DNA from: Xylanimonas protaetiae
GTDB taxonomy: Bacteria; Actinomycetota; Actinomycetes; Actinomycetales; Cellulomonadaceae
NCBI RefSeq assembly: GCF_004135385.1
Contig: NZ_CP035493.1
Span: 2,919,440-2,983,439, forward strand
Length of the DNA: 64,000 nucleotides
Reading direction: 5' to 3'
Shown piece after piece: positions 1 to 9,903 of the stretch. The first letter of the stretch is position 1, and every line of letters starts with the position of its first letter. The translations under genes and the position numbers were made by a program. Under the pieces are notes generated by a model, which worked only from the letters and a program-made list of their open reading frames with translations, was not told the DNA's origin and did no database searches.

Positions 1-134
1 CGGGTGTCGTTGGAGCTTGTCATGCGGGGTCGGACCTTCCTTGTGGTGGCGCCGGTCTCGACCGCGTCGACGACCGGCTGAACTGTCCGTCACGGGTGCT
101 CGTGGAAGCACCCGCGTACTGCAACCTAGCGAGA
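1..134. other. Unassigned left edge with a hairpin
   Basis: I see no convincing gene in these first bases. The short plus-strand open frame that begins here runs antisense into the transketolase gene and has no family resemblance. One inverted repeat, CGGGTGCT (93-100) with AGCACCCG (107-114), could be an extra terminator hairpin. The flanking gene lies outside the window. Confidence 0.4.
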
Positions 135-168
135 CAGGGGCCGGCCCGAACGCTCGGACCGGCCCCTG
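135..168 (-). terminator. Terminator hairpin after tkt
   Basis: A GC-rich inverted repeat with arms around AGGGGCCGG and CCGGCCCCT closes a short loop about 10 bases beyond the transketolase stop on the minus strand. It has no long U-tract, which is usual in high-GC actinobacteria. The call rests on position and stem strength only. Confidence 0.7.
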
Positions 169-177
169 CCTCTCATG

Positions 178-2286
178 TCACGCCTGCGCGGCCGCGATCG
201 ACTCGCGCGCTGCGCTCACCACGGCCTCGGCCGTGATGCCGAACTCCGCGAACAGCGTCTCGGCCGGGGCCGAGGCGCCGTAGTGCTCGAGCGAGACCGA
301 GCGGCCGGCGTCGCCGACGATGCCGGCCCAGCCGAGCCCGATGCCGGCCTCGACCGACACGCGGGCCTTGACGCCCGCCGGGAGCACCGACTCGCGGTAC
401 TCGGCCGACTGGCGCGCGAACCACTCGAGCGACGGGGCCGAGACGACGCGGGCCTTGATGCCCTCGGCGGCCAGGGTCTCGCGCGCCCGGACGGCGAGCT
501 GGACCTCGGAGCCGGTGCCGATCAGGATCACGTCCGGCGTGCCGTCGGTGTCCAGGAGCGTGTACGCACCCTTGAGGACGCCCTCGGCGGAGGCGAAGCC
601 CTCCTCGCCGCGGGGGAACGTCGGCAGGTTCTGACGCGAGAGGATCAGGCCGGCCGGGTTCTTGGTGTTCTCGATGATGCCGCGCCACGCCCAGACGGTC
701 TCGTTCGCGTCGGCCGGGCGGACGATGTCCAGGCCCGGGATCGCGCGGTAGGCCCACAGGTGCTCGACCGGCTGGTGCGTCGGGCCGTCCTCGCCGAGGC
801 CGATCGAGTCGTGCGTCCACACGAAGATCGACGGCGTCTGCATGAGGGCGGCCAGGCGGACGGCGCCGCGCATGTAGTCGGCGAACTGGAAGAACGTGCC
901 GCCGTAGGGGCGCGTCAGGCCGTGCAGCGTGATGCCGTTGAGGATCGCGCCCATGCCGTGCTCACGGATGCCGAAGTGGAGGGTGCGGCCGTAGATGTCG
1001 CCCTTCCACGTGCGGGTCTGGTGGTTCTCCGTGATGAACGACGGCTCGCCGTCCATGGTCGTGTTGTTCGAGCCGGCAAGGTCGGCCGAGCCGCCCCACA
1101 GCTCGGGCAGCACCGGGGCGAGCGCGGTCAGCGTCTTGCCCGAGGCGACGCGGGTGGCGACGCCCTTCGGGTCGGCCGGGAACGTCGGCAGGGCCTCGGT
1201 CCAGCCGGCGGGCAGCTCCTTGGCCGTGAGGCGCTCGAGCAGCGCGGCGGCCTCCGGGTTGGCGCCCTGCCAGGCGGCGAAGGCCTCGTCCCAGGCGGCG
1301 CGCTCGGCGGCCTGACGGTCGGCGACGGTGCGCGTGTACTTGAGCACCTCGTCGTCGATCTGGAACGACTTGGTGGTGTCGAGGCCCAGGGCCTCCTTGA
1401 GGCCCTCGACCTCGGCGCCGCCCAGGGCGGAGCCGTGGATCGCGTAGGTGTCCTGCTTCTTGGGCGACGGCCAGCCGATGATGGTCGACAGGCGGATCAG
1501 GGTCGGCTTGCCGGTCTCGGCCTTGGCGGCCTCGATGGCGGCGGCCAGCGCGGCGACGTCCTCGGTGTACTCGCCGCCGCCGTTGGTCCAGTCGACCTCG
1601 AGCGTGTGCCAGCCGTACGACTGGTAGCGCAGGACGACGTCCTCGGAGAACGAGATGTCCGTCTGGTCCTCGATCGAGATCCGGTTGTCGTCCCAGATGA
1701 CGATGAGGTTGCCGAGCTCCTGGTGGCCCGCGAGCGACGCGGCCTCGGAGGTCACGCCCTCCTGGAGGTCGCCGTCACCGGCGATGACGTAGACGTGGTG
1801 GTCGAACGGCGAGGCGCCCGGGGCGGCCTCGGGGTCGAGCAGGCCGCGCTCGCGGCGCGACGCGAAGGCGAAGCCGGTGGCGGCCGCGAGGCCCTGGCCC
1901 AGCGGACCGGTGGTGATCTCGACACCGGTGGTGTGGCCGACCTCGGGGTGGCCCGGGGTCTTCGAGTCCCACTGGCGCAGCGCCTCGATGTCCTCGATCT
2001 CCAGGCCGTAGCCGGCCAGGAAGAGCTGGAGGTAGATCGTCAGCGACGAGTGGCCCGCCGACAGGATGAACCGGTCGCGACCGACCCAGTGCGCGTTCGA
2101 CGGGTCGTGACGCATGACCTTCTGGAAGAGCAGGTATGCCGCGGGGGCGAGCGAGATCGCGGTGCCCGGGTGGCCGTTGCCGGCCTTCTCGACGGCGTCG
2201 GCGGCCATCGCCTTGATCGCCGTGACGGCCCGCTGGTCGAGGTCGTTCCACTCGAACGGGGTCAGAGCGGGGTCGAACGTGCTCAC
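178..2286 (-). CDS. tkt: Transketolase
   Basis: Thiamine-diphosphate enzyme of the non-oxidative pentose phosphate pathway, moving two-carbon ketol units between sugar phosphates in the cytosol. The 702-residue product has the family's usual length. The N-terminal GNGHPG motif is near residue 35. The diphosphate-binding GDG, followed by a conserved Asp-Asn pair, is near residues 167-195. The C-terminal domain carries the TGSEVQLA signature. The GTG start at 2286 is chosen because an AGGAAG-type ribosome-binding site precedes it; a longer open frame upstream is not protein-like. The gene is divergent from ctaB, a common actinobacterial arrangement. The hairpin at 135-168 ends it. Confidence 0.97.
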   Translation of the reverse strand: MSTFDPALTPFEWNDLDQRAVTAIKAMAADAVEKAGNGHPGTAISLAPAAYLLFQKVMRHDPSNAHWVGRDRFILSAGHSSLTIYLQLFLAGYGLEIEDIEALRQWDSKTPGHPEVGHTTGVEITTGPLGQGLAAATGFAFASRRERGLLDPEAAPGASPFDHHVYVIAGDGDLQEGVTSEAASLAGHQELGNLIVIWDDNRISIEDQTDISFSEDVVLRYQSYGWHTLEVDWTNGGGEYTEDVAALAAAIEAAKAETGKPTLIRLSTIIGWPSPKKQDTYAIHGSALGGAEVEGLKEALGLDTTKSFQIDDEVLKYTRTVADRQAAERAAWDEAFAAWQGANPEAAALLERLTAKELPAGWTEALPTFPADPKGVATRVASGKTLTALAPVLPELWGGSADLAGSNNTTMDGEPSFITENHQTRTWKGDIYGRTLHFGIREHGMGAILNGITLHGLTRPYGGTFFQFADYMRGAVRLAALMQTPSIFVWTHDSIGLGEDGPTHQPVEHLWAYRAIPGLDIVRPADANETVWAWRGIIENTKNPAGLILSRQNLPTFPRGEEGFASAEGVLKGAYTLLDTDGTPDVILIGTGSEVQLAVRARETLAAEGIKARVVSAPSLEWFARQSAEYRESVLPAGVKARVSVEAGIGLGWAGIVGDAGRSVSLEHYGASAPAETLFAEFGITAEAVVSAARESIAAAQA

Positions 2287-2614
2287 GAATGCCTTCTTCC
2301 TGTCCAGGGCATCGCGGCCCCGGGGATCGTGTACGGGTTGCCTCTCATGTGCCGACGCGCTACTTCCCAGGACCTGCGCTGGGTGGGTCTCGGCCTGAGC
2401 GGCGGCCAGTTGCGGATCCAGCGTATATCGAGGGGGTGTCTCGGGGGTGTGGCTGTCCGGCGGTTGTCCGCCAGTCGTCACCAACAGTCGCTGCACCTCC
2501 GGGCCTTCCCCGCAGGTCGGCGTCGTGCGTCACACCGATGACGGTGCCCGTCGCAGGAGGGCAGCCGTAGGATGTGGCCAGAACCCCGCCCACCAGAACG
2601 GAACAGCGACGCGC
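2287..2614. promoter_or_regulatory. tkt/ctaB divergent promoter region
   Basis: A 328-base spacer between divergent genes, with no gene inside. A TAGGAT hexamer at 2568-2573 suits a -10 element for ctaB and would give a leader of about 35 nt. No -35 box is convincing. A transketolase promoter must lie in the left half but no element stands out. Confidence 0.45.
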
Positions 2615-3529
2615 GTGAGCACGAGCCAGATCGTCCCCGGCCGCCTGCGTGACCGCGTCGGCGCCTACGTCGCTCTGACGAAGCCGCGCATCATCGAGCT
2701 GCTGCTGGTGACGACCATCCCGACGATGATCCTCGCCGAGCGGGGCCTGCCGAACCTGTGGCTGGTGCTCGCGACGCTCGTCGGCGGCGCCCTGGCCGCC
2801 GGGTCGGCCAACGCCTACAACTGCTACTACGACCGCGACATCGACGCGGTCATGAGCCGCACCAAGCGCCGCCCGCTGGTCACGGGGGAGGTCACGCCCC
2901 GCAACGCGCTGATCTTCGCCACCGTGCTGGGTGTCGTGTCGCTCGTGTGGTTCGCGCTGCTGGTCAACGTGTTCTCGGCCTGGCTGACGTTCGCCGCGAT
3001 CGCGCTGTACGTCGTCTTCTACACGATGATCCTCAAGCGGCGGACCTCGCAGAACATCGTGTGGGGCGGCGTCGCCGGCTGCATGCCCGTGTTCATCGGG
3101 TGGGCGGCCGTCACCGGCTCGCTGAGCTGGGCGCCCGTCGCGCTGTTCGGCGTCATCTTCTTCTGGACACCGCCGCACTACTGGCCGCTGAGCGTGAAGT
3201 TCAAGAAGGACTACGCCGCCGCCGGCGTGCCGATGCTCCCCGTGGTCGCCTCCGACCGCCGCGTGGCCACGGAGATGGTGGTCTACACGGCCGCGATGTT
3301 CGTGTGCTCGTTCGCGCTGGTCCCGCTCGCCGGGATGACGTGGGTGTACACGGTGGTCGCCGCGCTCCTGGCCGCGTGGTTCGGCTGGCAGACGTGGCTC
3401 ATGCTCGACCACGCCCGCCACGGCCGCGCGAAGACCGGCAAGGTGGCCATGAACGTCTTCCACGCGTCGATCACGTACCTGACCGTGCTCTTCGTCGCCG
3501 TCGCCGTGGACGTGTTCCTGCCCTTCTGA
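2615..3529 (+). CDS. ctaB: Protoheme IX farnesyltransferase (heme O synthase)
   Basis: Integral membrane UbiA-superfamily prenyltransferase that adds a farnesyl group to protoheme IX, making heme O for the terminal oxidase. The 304-residue product has about nine hydrophobic segments. The diagnostic Asp-rich loop [12 protein letters not shown] is near residues 65-76, followed by the TKRRPL motif. The second conserved loop, [13 protein letters not shown], is near residues 187-199. The GTG at 2615 places the protein start just before the conserved [14 protein letters not shown] segment. The family and the tkt neighbourhood agree. Confidence 0.96.
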   Translation: MSTSQIVPGRLRDRVGAYVALTKPRIIELLLVTTIPTMILAERGLPNLWLVLATLVGGALAAGSANAYNCYYDRDIDAVMSRTKRRPLVTGEVTPRNALIFATVLGVVSLVWFALLVNVFSAWLTFAAIALYVVFYTMILKRRTSQNIVWGGVAGCMPVFIGWAAVTGSLSWAPVALFGVIFFWTPPHYWPLSVKFKKDYAAAGVPMLPVVASDRRVATEMVVYTAAMFVCSFALVPLAGMTWVYTVVAALLAAWFGWQTWLMLDHARHGRAKTGKVAMNVFHASITYLTVLFVAVAVDVFLPF

Positions 3530-3538
3530 CGACCGGCG

Positions 3539-3958
3539 TCAGCACTCGAACCTGGTGTCGCGACCGTCGGGGTGCAGGTCGCACCCGCTCGGGGGCCTCA
3601 TCTGCGTCCAGGTCGGCGGGGGCTCCGACGCCGCGGGCCGGTGGTACACGAGAGTGCGCCCGTCGCGGAGCACGATGTACGCCCTCCCCGGGGTGAGCTT
3701 CATGAGACGCGCCTCCACCCGGCCGCGCGACGCCGTCCCCGTGAGGGTCACGTCGCGGCCGGTGTCCCCGGACGCGGGCGCGAACCCGCCGATGGCCCCG
3801 GCGCCCACGACGAGCCCCAGCACGAGCGTCCATCCCCGGCCCGTGCGCCGGTCCGGTGCGTGCGCTCCGCGCCAGGGCGCCGCGGTCGCGCCGCGGCCCG
3901 GGACGACGACCTCGCGCTCCAGGCCGGGGCCCCCGATGTCGAACTGGATCGTCGTCAT
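3539..3958 (-). CDS. Hypothetical single-pass membrane protein
   Basis: A 139-residue protein I do not recognise. It has a hydrophilic N-terminal stretch of about 43 residues, one hydrophobic segment near residues 44-62, and a soluble tail with an Arg/Tyr-rich region and two Cys (one near the C-terminus, one terminal). The ATG at 3958 is supported by GGGAGG six bases upstream. Its stop lies 9 bases from the ctaB stop, so the two genes converge. Coding character is good, but no function can be assigned. Confidence 0.65.
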   Translation of the reverse strand: MTTIQFDIGGPGLEREVVVPGRGATAAPWRGAHAPDRRTGRGWTLVLGLVVGAGAIGGFAPASGDTGRDVTLTGTASRGRVEARLMKLTPGRAYIVLRDGRTLVYHRPAASEPPPTWTQMRPPSGCDLHPDGRDTRFEC

Positions 3959-4049
3959 GACCTGCCTCCCCGTCCGGCGGACCCGTGGGTCCGAGGTGCG
4001 CGAGCTGCTCGAGCCGTTCGGGGAGTGAGAGGCGGCCCGGCCCGGGGCG

Positions 4050-4775
4050 TCACGGGTGCGGGTCGCTCAGCGGAACGCCGTCGCGCGGTCCGGCGGCGTC
4101 CACGCGCGCGGCCGCGGCCAGGGTCGCCCGGACCAGCGCGTCGAGCGGCGAGCGGTCGGCCGGGACCGTGACCCCCAGCACGCCGCCGTGGACGAGCGGC
4201 ACCGCGACGCACCGGCGGCCCGGGGTGTGCGCCTCGTCGTCGACGAACGCGCCCCGGTCCGCCGAGGCGTGCAGGCGGGCGCGGAGCCCGCGACCCGCGC
4301 GCGTGCGCGCGACGCGCTCCGCGAGCTCCGGTCGCCGGGACAGGACGCACTGCCCGATCGCGGTGAGCGCGATGGTCGACAGGCTCGTCGGCGCGGGCCA
4401 CTCCCGCAGGGCCTGGAGCCGCATCGCGGGGTCGGTGACCACGAGCTCCGGCTGCTCGTCGACCCGGTCGGCGTGGGCCGTGAACCAGGCGATGCCGCCG
4501 AGCTGCGCGTGCAGCGCCGTCAGGGCGTCGTGCACGGGGGCGAGCGCCTCCGGGGAGGCGTGGGGCCGGCCGAGGCGCTGGAGCCGCGTGCCCACCTGGT
4601 AGCCCCACGGCGTGCGGGTCAGCGCGCCGCTCTCGACGAGCTGCTCGGCGATGCGGCGCACGGTCGGCTTCGGCAGCCCCGTCAGCAGGGTCAGGTCGGC
4701 GAGGCTCGCGACGGCGCGCGAGCTCGCCGCGGCGAGGATCTCGACCACGCGGCTGACCACGGAGCGGTCGTCCAC
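4050..4775 (-). CDS. IclR-family transcriptional regulator
   Basis: DNA-binding regulator of about 241 residues. A winged helix-turn-helix occupies roughly residues 10-60, with the typical LADLTLLTGLPKPTVRR recognition segment. A C-terminal effector-binding domain follows. The start at GTG 4775 is preferred over GTG 4784 because AGGAGG sits six bases before it. Effector and targets cannot be read from the sequence. The gene stands alone, divergent from xerD. Confidence 0.85.
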   Translation of the reverse strand: MDDRSVVSRVVEILAAASSRAVASLADLTLLTGLPKPTVRRIAEQLVESGALTRTPWGYQVGTRLQRLGRPHASPEALAPVHDALTALHAQLGGIAWFTAHADRVDEQPELVVTDPAMRLQALREWPAPTSLSTIALTAIGQCVLSRRPELAERVARTRAGRGLRARLHASADRGAFVDDEAHTPGRRCVAVPLVHGGVLGVTVPADRSPLDALVRATLAAAARVDAAGPRDGVPLSDPHP

Positions 4776-4866
4776 ACCTCTCACCTCCTGCTCACCGCTC
4801 GCCTGAAGGGAGCGAGCACGGCGTGGCCTTGTGACCGGCTCCCGCGCGTCGCGTCATCATGACCGC

Positions 4867-5883
4867 GTGAGCAGCAGCGTCGCCCCGACCCACGAGCCTG
4901 CCCGCCTCGTCGCGGGGCCCCGTGGGGCGCCCGGGGTCATCGTCAGCGGGCCCCTGGAGGTGGCCCTCGACGACTACCTGGCGCACCTGCGCGTCGAGCG
5001 CGGCCTGTCCGCCAACACCACGGCCGCGTACCGTCGCGACCTCGCCCGCTACCTGCGGCACCTCGACCGCCTCGGGCGCACGTCCCTCGGCGCGGTCGGC
5101 GAGGACGACGTCACCGGGTTCGTGGCCGCGGTCCGCGACGGGTCCGACGGCGGTGCGCGGCTCTCGGCGTCGTCGACCGCGCGGGCGCTCGCCGCCGTGC
5201 GGGGCTGGCACAGGTTCGCGCAGGCCGAGGGCCTCTCCCTCCAGGACCCGGCGGCCGAGGTGCGCGCGCCCACCCAGCTGCGGCGGCTCCCGCACGCCCT
5301 GAGCGTCGACGCCGTCACGCGGCTGCTGGAGTGCGCGGGCGTCGGCGACGGGCCCGTGCCGCTGCGCGACCGCGCGCTGCTCGAGCTCCTGTACTCGACC
5401 GGCGGTCGCATCAGCGAGGTCGTCGGCCTCGACGTCGACGCGCTCGGCTGGCTCGGCGCCGAGGGCGACGACGTCCCCGCCGTCGTGCGGCTGCACGGCA
5501 AGGGGGACAAGGAGCGGATCGTCCCCGTCGGGTCGTACGCGCGGTCCGCGCTCGACGCCTACCTGGTGCGGGCGCGACCGGCGCTCGCGGCCGCCGGCTC
5601 CGGTACGCCCGCGCTCTTCCTCAACACGCGCGGGCGGCCGCTGTCACGGCAGTCGGCGTGGGCGGTGCTCCAGGCCGCGTCGTCGCGGGCCGGGCTCGAG
5701 AACGTCTCGCCGCACACCCTGCGGCACTCCTTCGCCACCCACCTGCTGCAGGGCGGCGCGGACGTGCGCGTCGTCCAGGAGCTCCTCGGCCACGCCTCGG
5801 TGACGACGACGCAGATCTACACGATGGTCACCCCGGACACGCTGCGCGAGGTCTACGCGGCCACGCACCCCCGGGCGCTGTAG
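4867..5883 (+). CDS. xerD: Tyrosine recombinase XerD
   Basis: Site-specific recombinase that resolves chromosome dimers at dif. The N-terminal SAM-like core-binding domain covers about residues 35-130. The catalytic residues are visible in order: Arg in GGRISE (near 178), Lys in GKGDKE (near 211), HTLRH (near 282-286), His in LLGHAS (near 308) and Tyr in QIYT (near 318). The 338-residue length includes an N-terminal extension of about 30 residues. GTG 4867 is the chosen start; translation could begin upstream. It precedes parA-scpAB, the usual actinobacterial order, which favours XerD over a phage integrase. Confidence 0.92.
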   Translation: MSSSVAPTHEPARLVAGPRGAPGVIVSGPLEVALDDYLAHLRVERGLSANTTAAYRRDLARYLRHLDRLGRTSLGAVGEDDVTGFVAAVRDGSDGGARLSASSTARALAAVRGWHRFAQAEGLSLQDPAAEVRAPTQLRRLPHALSVDAVTRLLECAGVGDGPVPLRDRALLELLYSTGGRISEVVGLDVDALGWLGAEGDDVPAVVRLHGKGDKERIVPVGSYARSALDAYLVRARPALAAAGSGTPALFLNTRGRPLSRQSAWAVLQAASSRAGLENVSPHTLRHSFATHLLQGGADVRVVQELLGHASVTTTQIYTMVTPDTLREVYAATHPRAL

Positions 5884-5909
5884 CCCGGAGCCGAGCGGCG
5901 GCGGGCGGG

Positions 5910-6062
5910 TCAGCGCTCGGCACCGAGCGCCGTCAGGAACGGCAGTGCGACCGGGACCGCGGCCGCGAGCACGAGGAGCACCACGATCGTGCCGACCGCC
6001 CACCGGAGCTCTCGTCCGCGCGCTGCGCCACGCGCCCTGCCACGCCGTCTCGCCGTCGCCAT
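5910..6062 (-). CDS. Small single-span membrane protein
   Basis: A 50-residue open frame on the minus strand between xerD and parA. It starts with an Arg-rich stretch of about 20 residues, then has one hydrophobic segment of about 25 residues (WAVGTIVVLLVLAAAVPVAL), and ends LGAER. The Arg-rich N-terminus before a membrane span is typical of a real small membrane protein. The ribosome-binding site is weak and the family is unknown. Its last codons contain the 8-bp hairpin GCGCTCGG/CCGAGCGC at 5913-5930, which may also terminate xerD. Confidence 0.45.
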   Translation of the reverse strand: MATARRRGRARGAARGRELRWAVGTIVVLLVLAAAVPVALPFLTALGAER

Positions 6063-6196
6063 GAGCGCACGCTACCAACGCGGCGTCCCGCGGGGCAGCG
6101 CGCGCAGGGCGGGGCGGAGCGCGACGGGGCGCCCGGGGATGGTGCACTGTCGGCGGCGCGCCGGGCGGGCCTGCGGGCGGCGCGAACGGGCTGGGG

Positions 6197-6202
6197 TAGC
6201 GT
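6197..6202 (+). promoter_or_regulatory. -10 element of a leaderless parA mRNA
   Basis: TAGCGT lies seven bases before GTG 6210, so transcription would start at or next to the start codon. The same TANNNT spacing recurs before several other genes in this window, which supports the reading. Confidence 0.55.
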
Positions 6203-6209
6203 GACCGAC

Positions 6210-7112
6210 GTGAGCGATGCACCGGGGAACGACACGCTGTTCGCACCTGCCGCCACCGTGAGCACGGAGGAGGCACGTGACGCCGTCGGGCGTGCACTTC
6301 CCTTCTTCCCAGATCCTGCGCCTCTGGCGCAGCACGGCCCTGCCCGCATCATCGCGATGTGCAACCAGAAGGGCGGCGTCGGCAAGACGACGACCACCAT
6401 CAACCTGGGCGCGGCGCTGGCCGAGTACGGGCGCCGCGTGCTCCTTGTGGACTTCGACCCGCAGGGCGCCGCGTCGGTGGGCGTGGGCGTCAACCCGCAC
6501 GAGCTCGACCTGTCGGTCTACAACCTGCTGATGGACCGCACCGTGCAGGCCACCGACGTGATCCTGCCGACGGCCATCGAGAACCTCGACGTGCTGCCCG
6601 CGAACATCGACCTGTCGGCGGCCGAGGTGCAGCTCGTCGGCGAGGTGGCCCGCGAGTCGGTGCTCGCCCGTGGCCTGCGGCCGATCCTCGACCAGTACGA
6701 CGTCATCCTCGTGGACTGCCAGCCGTCGCTCGGCCTGCTCGCCGTCAACGCGCTCACCGCCGCGCACGGCGTGCTGATCCCGCTCGAGTGCGAGTTCTTC
6801 GCGCTGCGCGGCGTCGCGCTGCTCGTCGAGACCATCGAGAAGGTGCGCGACCGCCTCAACCCCGGGCTCGAGATCGACGGCATCCTGCCGACCATGTACG
6901 ACTCGCGCACCCTGCACTCGCGCGAGGTCGTCGCCCGCGTCCACGAGGCGTTCGGCAACACGCTGCTGCACACCGTCATCGGGCGCACCGTGAAGTTCCC
7001 CGACGCGTCCGTGGCCGCCGAGCCCATCACCGCGTACGCCCCGAACCACCCGGGCGCGCTGGCCTACCGGCAGCTGGCCCGCGAGCTCGTGGCGCGCGGG
7101 GACGCCCGCTGA
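6210..7112 (+). CDS. parA: ParA/Soj-family ATPase
   Basis: Walker-type ATPase of the ParA/MinD family. The deviant Walker A KGGVGKTT is near residue 54, and the FDPQG and VDCQPSLG motifs follow. The 300-residue length is normal. In many actinobacteria this xerD-linked paralogue lies away from parB and oriC and sits directly before scpA, as here. That suggests a role in chromosome organisation alongside condensin, which is inference. GTG 6210 is chosen because of the leaderless promoter; GTG 6201 is an alternative. Confidence 0.9.
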   Translation: MSDAPGNDTLFAPAATVSTEEARDAVGRALPFFPDPAPLAQHGPARIIAMCNQKGGVGKTTTTINLGAALAEYGRRVLLVDFDPQGAASVGVGVNPHELDLSVYNLLMDRTVQATDVILPTAIENLDVLPANIDLSAAEVQLVGEVARESVLARGLRPILDQYDVILVDCQPSLGLLAVNALTAAHGVLIPLECEFFALRGVALLVETIEKVRDRLNPGLEIDGILPTMYDSRTLHSREVVARVHEAFGNTLLHTVIGRTVKFPDASVAAEPITAYAPNHPGALAYRQLARELVARGDAR

Positions 7113-7123
7113 CCGAGGCGGAC

Positions 7124-7996
7124 GTGCAGCGGAGGTCGGGGGCCGACGACGAAGGCACGCGGCCGGAGCAGAACCACGGCCTCGGTCAGCGATCGCCCCG
7201 TAGGCCCTTCGAGGTCCACCTCGACAACTTCACCGGGCCGTTCGACCTGCTGCTGAGCCTCATCGCCAAGCACGAGCTCGACGTCACCGAGGTGGCGCTC
7301 GCCGCCGTCACCGACGAGTTCGTCGCCTACACGCGCGACCACCCCGAGTGGGACCTCGACACGGCGTCCGAGTTCCTCGTCATCGCCGCGACCCTCCTGG
7401 ACCTCAAGGCCGCGCGCCTGCTGCCCGGCCTCGTCGAGGAGGACCTCGAGGACCTCGAGCTGCTCGAGGCGCGCGACCTGCTCTTCGCCCGGCTGCTCCA
7501 GTACCGGGCGTACAAGCAGGTCTCCGCCGTCATGGCCGAGCGCATGGCCACCGAGGGGCGGCGTGTCGCGCGGTCCGTGCCGCTCGAGCCGCAGCAGGCC
7601 GCCCTGCTGCCCGAGCTCGTCTGGACGCTCACGGGGGAGCGGCTCGCCGAGCTCGCCGCCCGCGCGCTCACGCCCAAGGCGCCGCCCGTCGTGTCCCTGA
7701 CCCACCTCCACGCCCCGGCCGTGTCCGTGCGCGAGCAGGCCGCGATCGTCGTCGGACGGCTCCGGCGCGAGCACACCGTGACCTTCCGGTCGCTGGCCGC
7801 GGGGGAGGAGCGGCTCGTCGTCGTCGCCCGGTTCCTCGCGCTGCTCGAGCTGTTCCGCAACGGGTTGGTCGGTTTCGAGCAGGCGGTCGCGCTCGGCGAG
7901 CTCACCGTCCGGTGGACCGGGTCCGACCGCGACGACGCGGACGTGGGCACACGGTTCGAGGAGTTCGACGGCGTGAACGAGGAGGTCGTGGGATGA
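7124..7996 (+). CDS. scpA: Segregation and condensation protein A
   Basis: Kleisin subunit that bridges the SMC heads and binds ScpB. After a polar N-terminus of about 25 residues comes the family hallmark FEVHLDNFTGPFDLLLSLI, then KHELDVTEV and the helical FLVIAATLLDLKAARLLP segment. The 290-residue length fits. GTG 7124 has GAGG five bases upstream. A CTG at 7109 overlapping the parA stop is an alternative. It is translationally coupled to scpB by an ATGA overlap. Confidence 0.93.
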   Translation: MQRRSGADDEGTRPEQNHGLGQRSPRRPFEVHLDNFTGPFDLLLSLIAKHELDVTEVALAAVTDEFVAYTRDHPEWDLDTASEFLVIAATLLDLKAARLLPGLVEEDLEDLELLEARDLLFARLLQYRAYKQVSAVMAERMATEGRRVARSVPLEPQQAALLPELVWTLTGERLAELAARALTPKAPPVVSLTHLHAPAVSVREQAAIVVGRLRREHTVTFRSLAAGEERLVVVARFLALLELFRNGLVGFEQAVALGELTVRWTGSDRDDADVGTRFEEFDGVNEEVVG

Positions 7997-8652
7997 GCGA
8001 CGACGGCAACGCTCCGACGGTCCAGCCCGACCCGACGCCAGAGGCCGGCGCCGGGTCCGCCGGCGACGATGCCTTCGACGTCGACACCCTGCCCGGGGGC
8101 GTGCTCGCCGCCCTCGAGGCGGTGCTCATGGTCGCGGACGCGCCCGTCGGCGTCGAGCGCCTCGCCGCGATCGTCGCGCTGCCCGTCGTCGACGTCGCCG
8201 AGCACCTCGCGGCGCTCGCGGCCGAGTACCGCGGCGACGACGGCGGTCGGCCGCGCGGGTTCGAGCTCCGCGAGGGCGCTCAGGGGTGGCGGATCTACTC
8301 CGCGCCGGCGCACGCCGACGTCGTCGCGCGGCTCGTCCTCGAAGGTCAGAGCGCGCGGCTCAGCCAGGCTGCGTTGGAGACTCTGGCCGTGATCGCGTAC
8401 CGTCAACCGGTCACGCGCGGGCAGGTGTCCGCAGTGCGCGGCGTGAACGTCGACGGTGTGGTGCGGACCTTGCTGGCCCGCGGCCTGGTCGCGGAGGTCG
8501 GTCAGGACCCCCTCGGCGGCGCCGTCCTGTTCGGCACCACGGGCGAGTTCCTCGACCGGATGGGCTGGACCAGCCTCGACGAGCTTCCGCCGATCGCACC
8601 ACATCTGCCCGGGATCGACGCCCTGAGCGCGCTGACGGACGACAACGGCTGA
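7993..8652 (+). CDS. scpB: Segregation and condensation protein B
   Basis: Winged-helix dimer that binds ScpA in the SMC condensin. The 219-residue product has an acidic, disordered N-terminus of about 35 residues, then tandem winged helices. The conserved LSQAALETLAVIAYRQPVTR and the RGLVAEVG-to-FGTT segments are both present. The ATGA overlap with scpA indicates coupled translation and stoichiometric production. Confidence 0.94.
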   Translation: MSDDGNAPTVQPDPTPEAGAGSAGDDAFDVDTLPGGVLAALEAVLMVADAPVGVERLAAIVALPVVDVAEHLAALAAEYRGDDGGRPRGFELREGAQGWRIYSAPAHADVVARLVLEGQSARLSQAALETLAVIAYRQPVTRGQVSAVRGVNVDGVVRTLLARGLVAEVGQDPLGGAVLFGTTGEFLDRMGWTSLDELPPIAPHLPGIDALSALTDDNG

Positions 8653-8665
8653 GAGAATCCACCCC

Positions 8666-9880
8666 ATGAGCCCCACCCCTTCGCGCCGCGGCGCATCTGG
8701 CCGCGACGGATCTGGACGCCCTGGCGGCGGCCGTAGCTCCTCCGGCCGCGACGGCGCGCCCCGCGGCGGCGGTCGCGGACCCTCGAGCGGCGGCGCCTCC
8801 GGCCGCGGCGGCTCCGGCGGCGAGTCGGGCGGGTACGGCCGCGGTGGCGCAGGTCGCGGTGCTGCGGGCGGTTCCGGCCGTGGCGGTGCCGGCGGCGGCT
8901 CGGGTCGAGGCGGCGCGGGCGGCGGCTCGGGTCGCAGCGCGGGCGATGGCTCGGCGTCCGGTGGCTACGGGCGTGGGGGCGCGTCCGGTGGCCCCGGTCG
9001 CGGCGGTGCCGGTGGAGGTCACGGTGCGAGCGGCTACAACCGCCCCGACGGCCCGGGCGCGTCCCGCGGCACGGTCGGCGGCGGCGCCCCGCGCCGTCGC
9101 CCGCAGCAGCCGCAGCGGCGCCCCGCGCAGCCGCCCGTCGACGTGCACGTGCCCGACGGCGTCCGCCTCCAGAAGGTGCTCGCCGACGCCGGGTACGGCT
9201 CGCGCCGCAAGGCCGAGCAGCTCATCGAGGAGGGCCGCGTGAGCGTCGACGGGCACATCGTCGTCGAGCTCGGCGTGCGCGTCGACCCCGAGAAGAGCGT
9301 CATCCACGTGGACGGCATGCGGGTGCTGCTCGACACGAGCAAGATCACCGTGGCCGTGAACAAGCCCGCCGGCGTCATCTCCGCGATGAGCGACGCGCAG
9401 GGCCGCCCCACGCTCGCCGACCTGGTGCGCAACCGCGAGGAGCGCCTCTTCCACGTCGGCCGCCTGGACCTCGACTCCGAGGGCCTCATCCTCCTGACCA
9501 ACGACGGCGAGCTCGGCAACCGCCTCGCGCACCCCAAGTACGAGGTGCCCAAGACCTACCTCGTGACCGCCGGCGGCGGCGAGGTGTACCCGCGCATCGT
9601 GCGGCAGCTGCTCGAGGGCGTGGACCTCGAGGACGGCCCCGCCCGCATGGACAAGGTCAAGGTCGTGCAGGCGCTCGGCGACGTCACCATGGTCGAGGTC
9701 GTGCTGCACGACGGCCGCAACCGCATCGTCCGCCGCATGTTCGACGCCGTCGAGCGTCCCGTCGAGCGCCTCGTGCGCACCAAGATCGGCCCCATCGCGC
9801 TGGGCGACCAGCGTCCCGGCACCAACCGGGTGCTGAGCCGGACCGAGGTCGGCAGCCTCATGGCCGCCGTCGACCTGTGA
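8666..9880 (+). CDS. rluB: 23S rRNA pseudouridine synthase with Gly/Arg/Ser-rich N-terminus
   Basis: RsuA/RluB-family enzyme that isomerises uridine in the large-subunit rRNA. Residues 1 to about 150 are low-complexity Gly/Arg/Ser repeats (GRGGAGG-like units), so the protein is far longer than the usual 240-260 residues. The S4 RNA-binding domain begins near residue 165 with [19 protein letters not shown]. The catalytic Asp is in GRLDLDSEG near residue 266. The tail of RNRIVRRM and the KIGPIALG region completes the fold. It sits 13 bases after scpB, as in many actinobacteria. RluB is preferred over RsuA from context. Confidence 0.9.
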   Translation: MSPTPSRRGASGRDGSGRPGGGRSSSGRDGAPRGGGRGPSSGGASGRGGSGGESGGYGRGGAGRGAAGGSGRGGAGGGSGRGGAGGGSGRSAGDGSASGGYGRGGASGGPGRGGAGGGHGASGYNRPDGPGASRGTVGGGAPRRRPQQPQRRPAQPPVDVHVPDGVRLQKVLADAGYGSRRKAEQLIEEGRVSVDGHIVVELGVRVDPEKSVIHVDGMRVLLDTSKITVAVNKPAGVISAMSDAQGRPTLADLVRNREERLFHVGRLDLDSEGLILLTNDGELGNRLAHPKYEVPKTYLVTAGGGEVYPRIVRQLLEGVDLEDGPARMDKVKVVQALGDVTMVEVVLHDGRNRIVRRMFDAVERPVERLVRTKIGPIALGDQRPGTNRVLSRTEVGSLMAAVDL

Positions 9881-9903
9881 CCCATCCGAAAGAGAGCAAA
9901 GAC

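Noticed and set aside
17-283. Plus-strand open frame at the left edge
   Set aside because: It crosses the tkt terminator and the antisense of tkt, with no family match.
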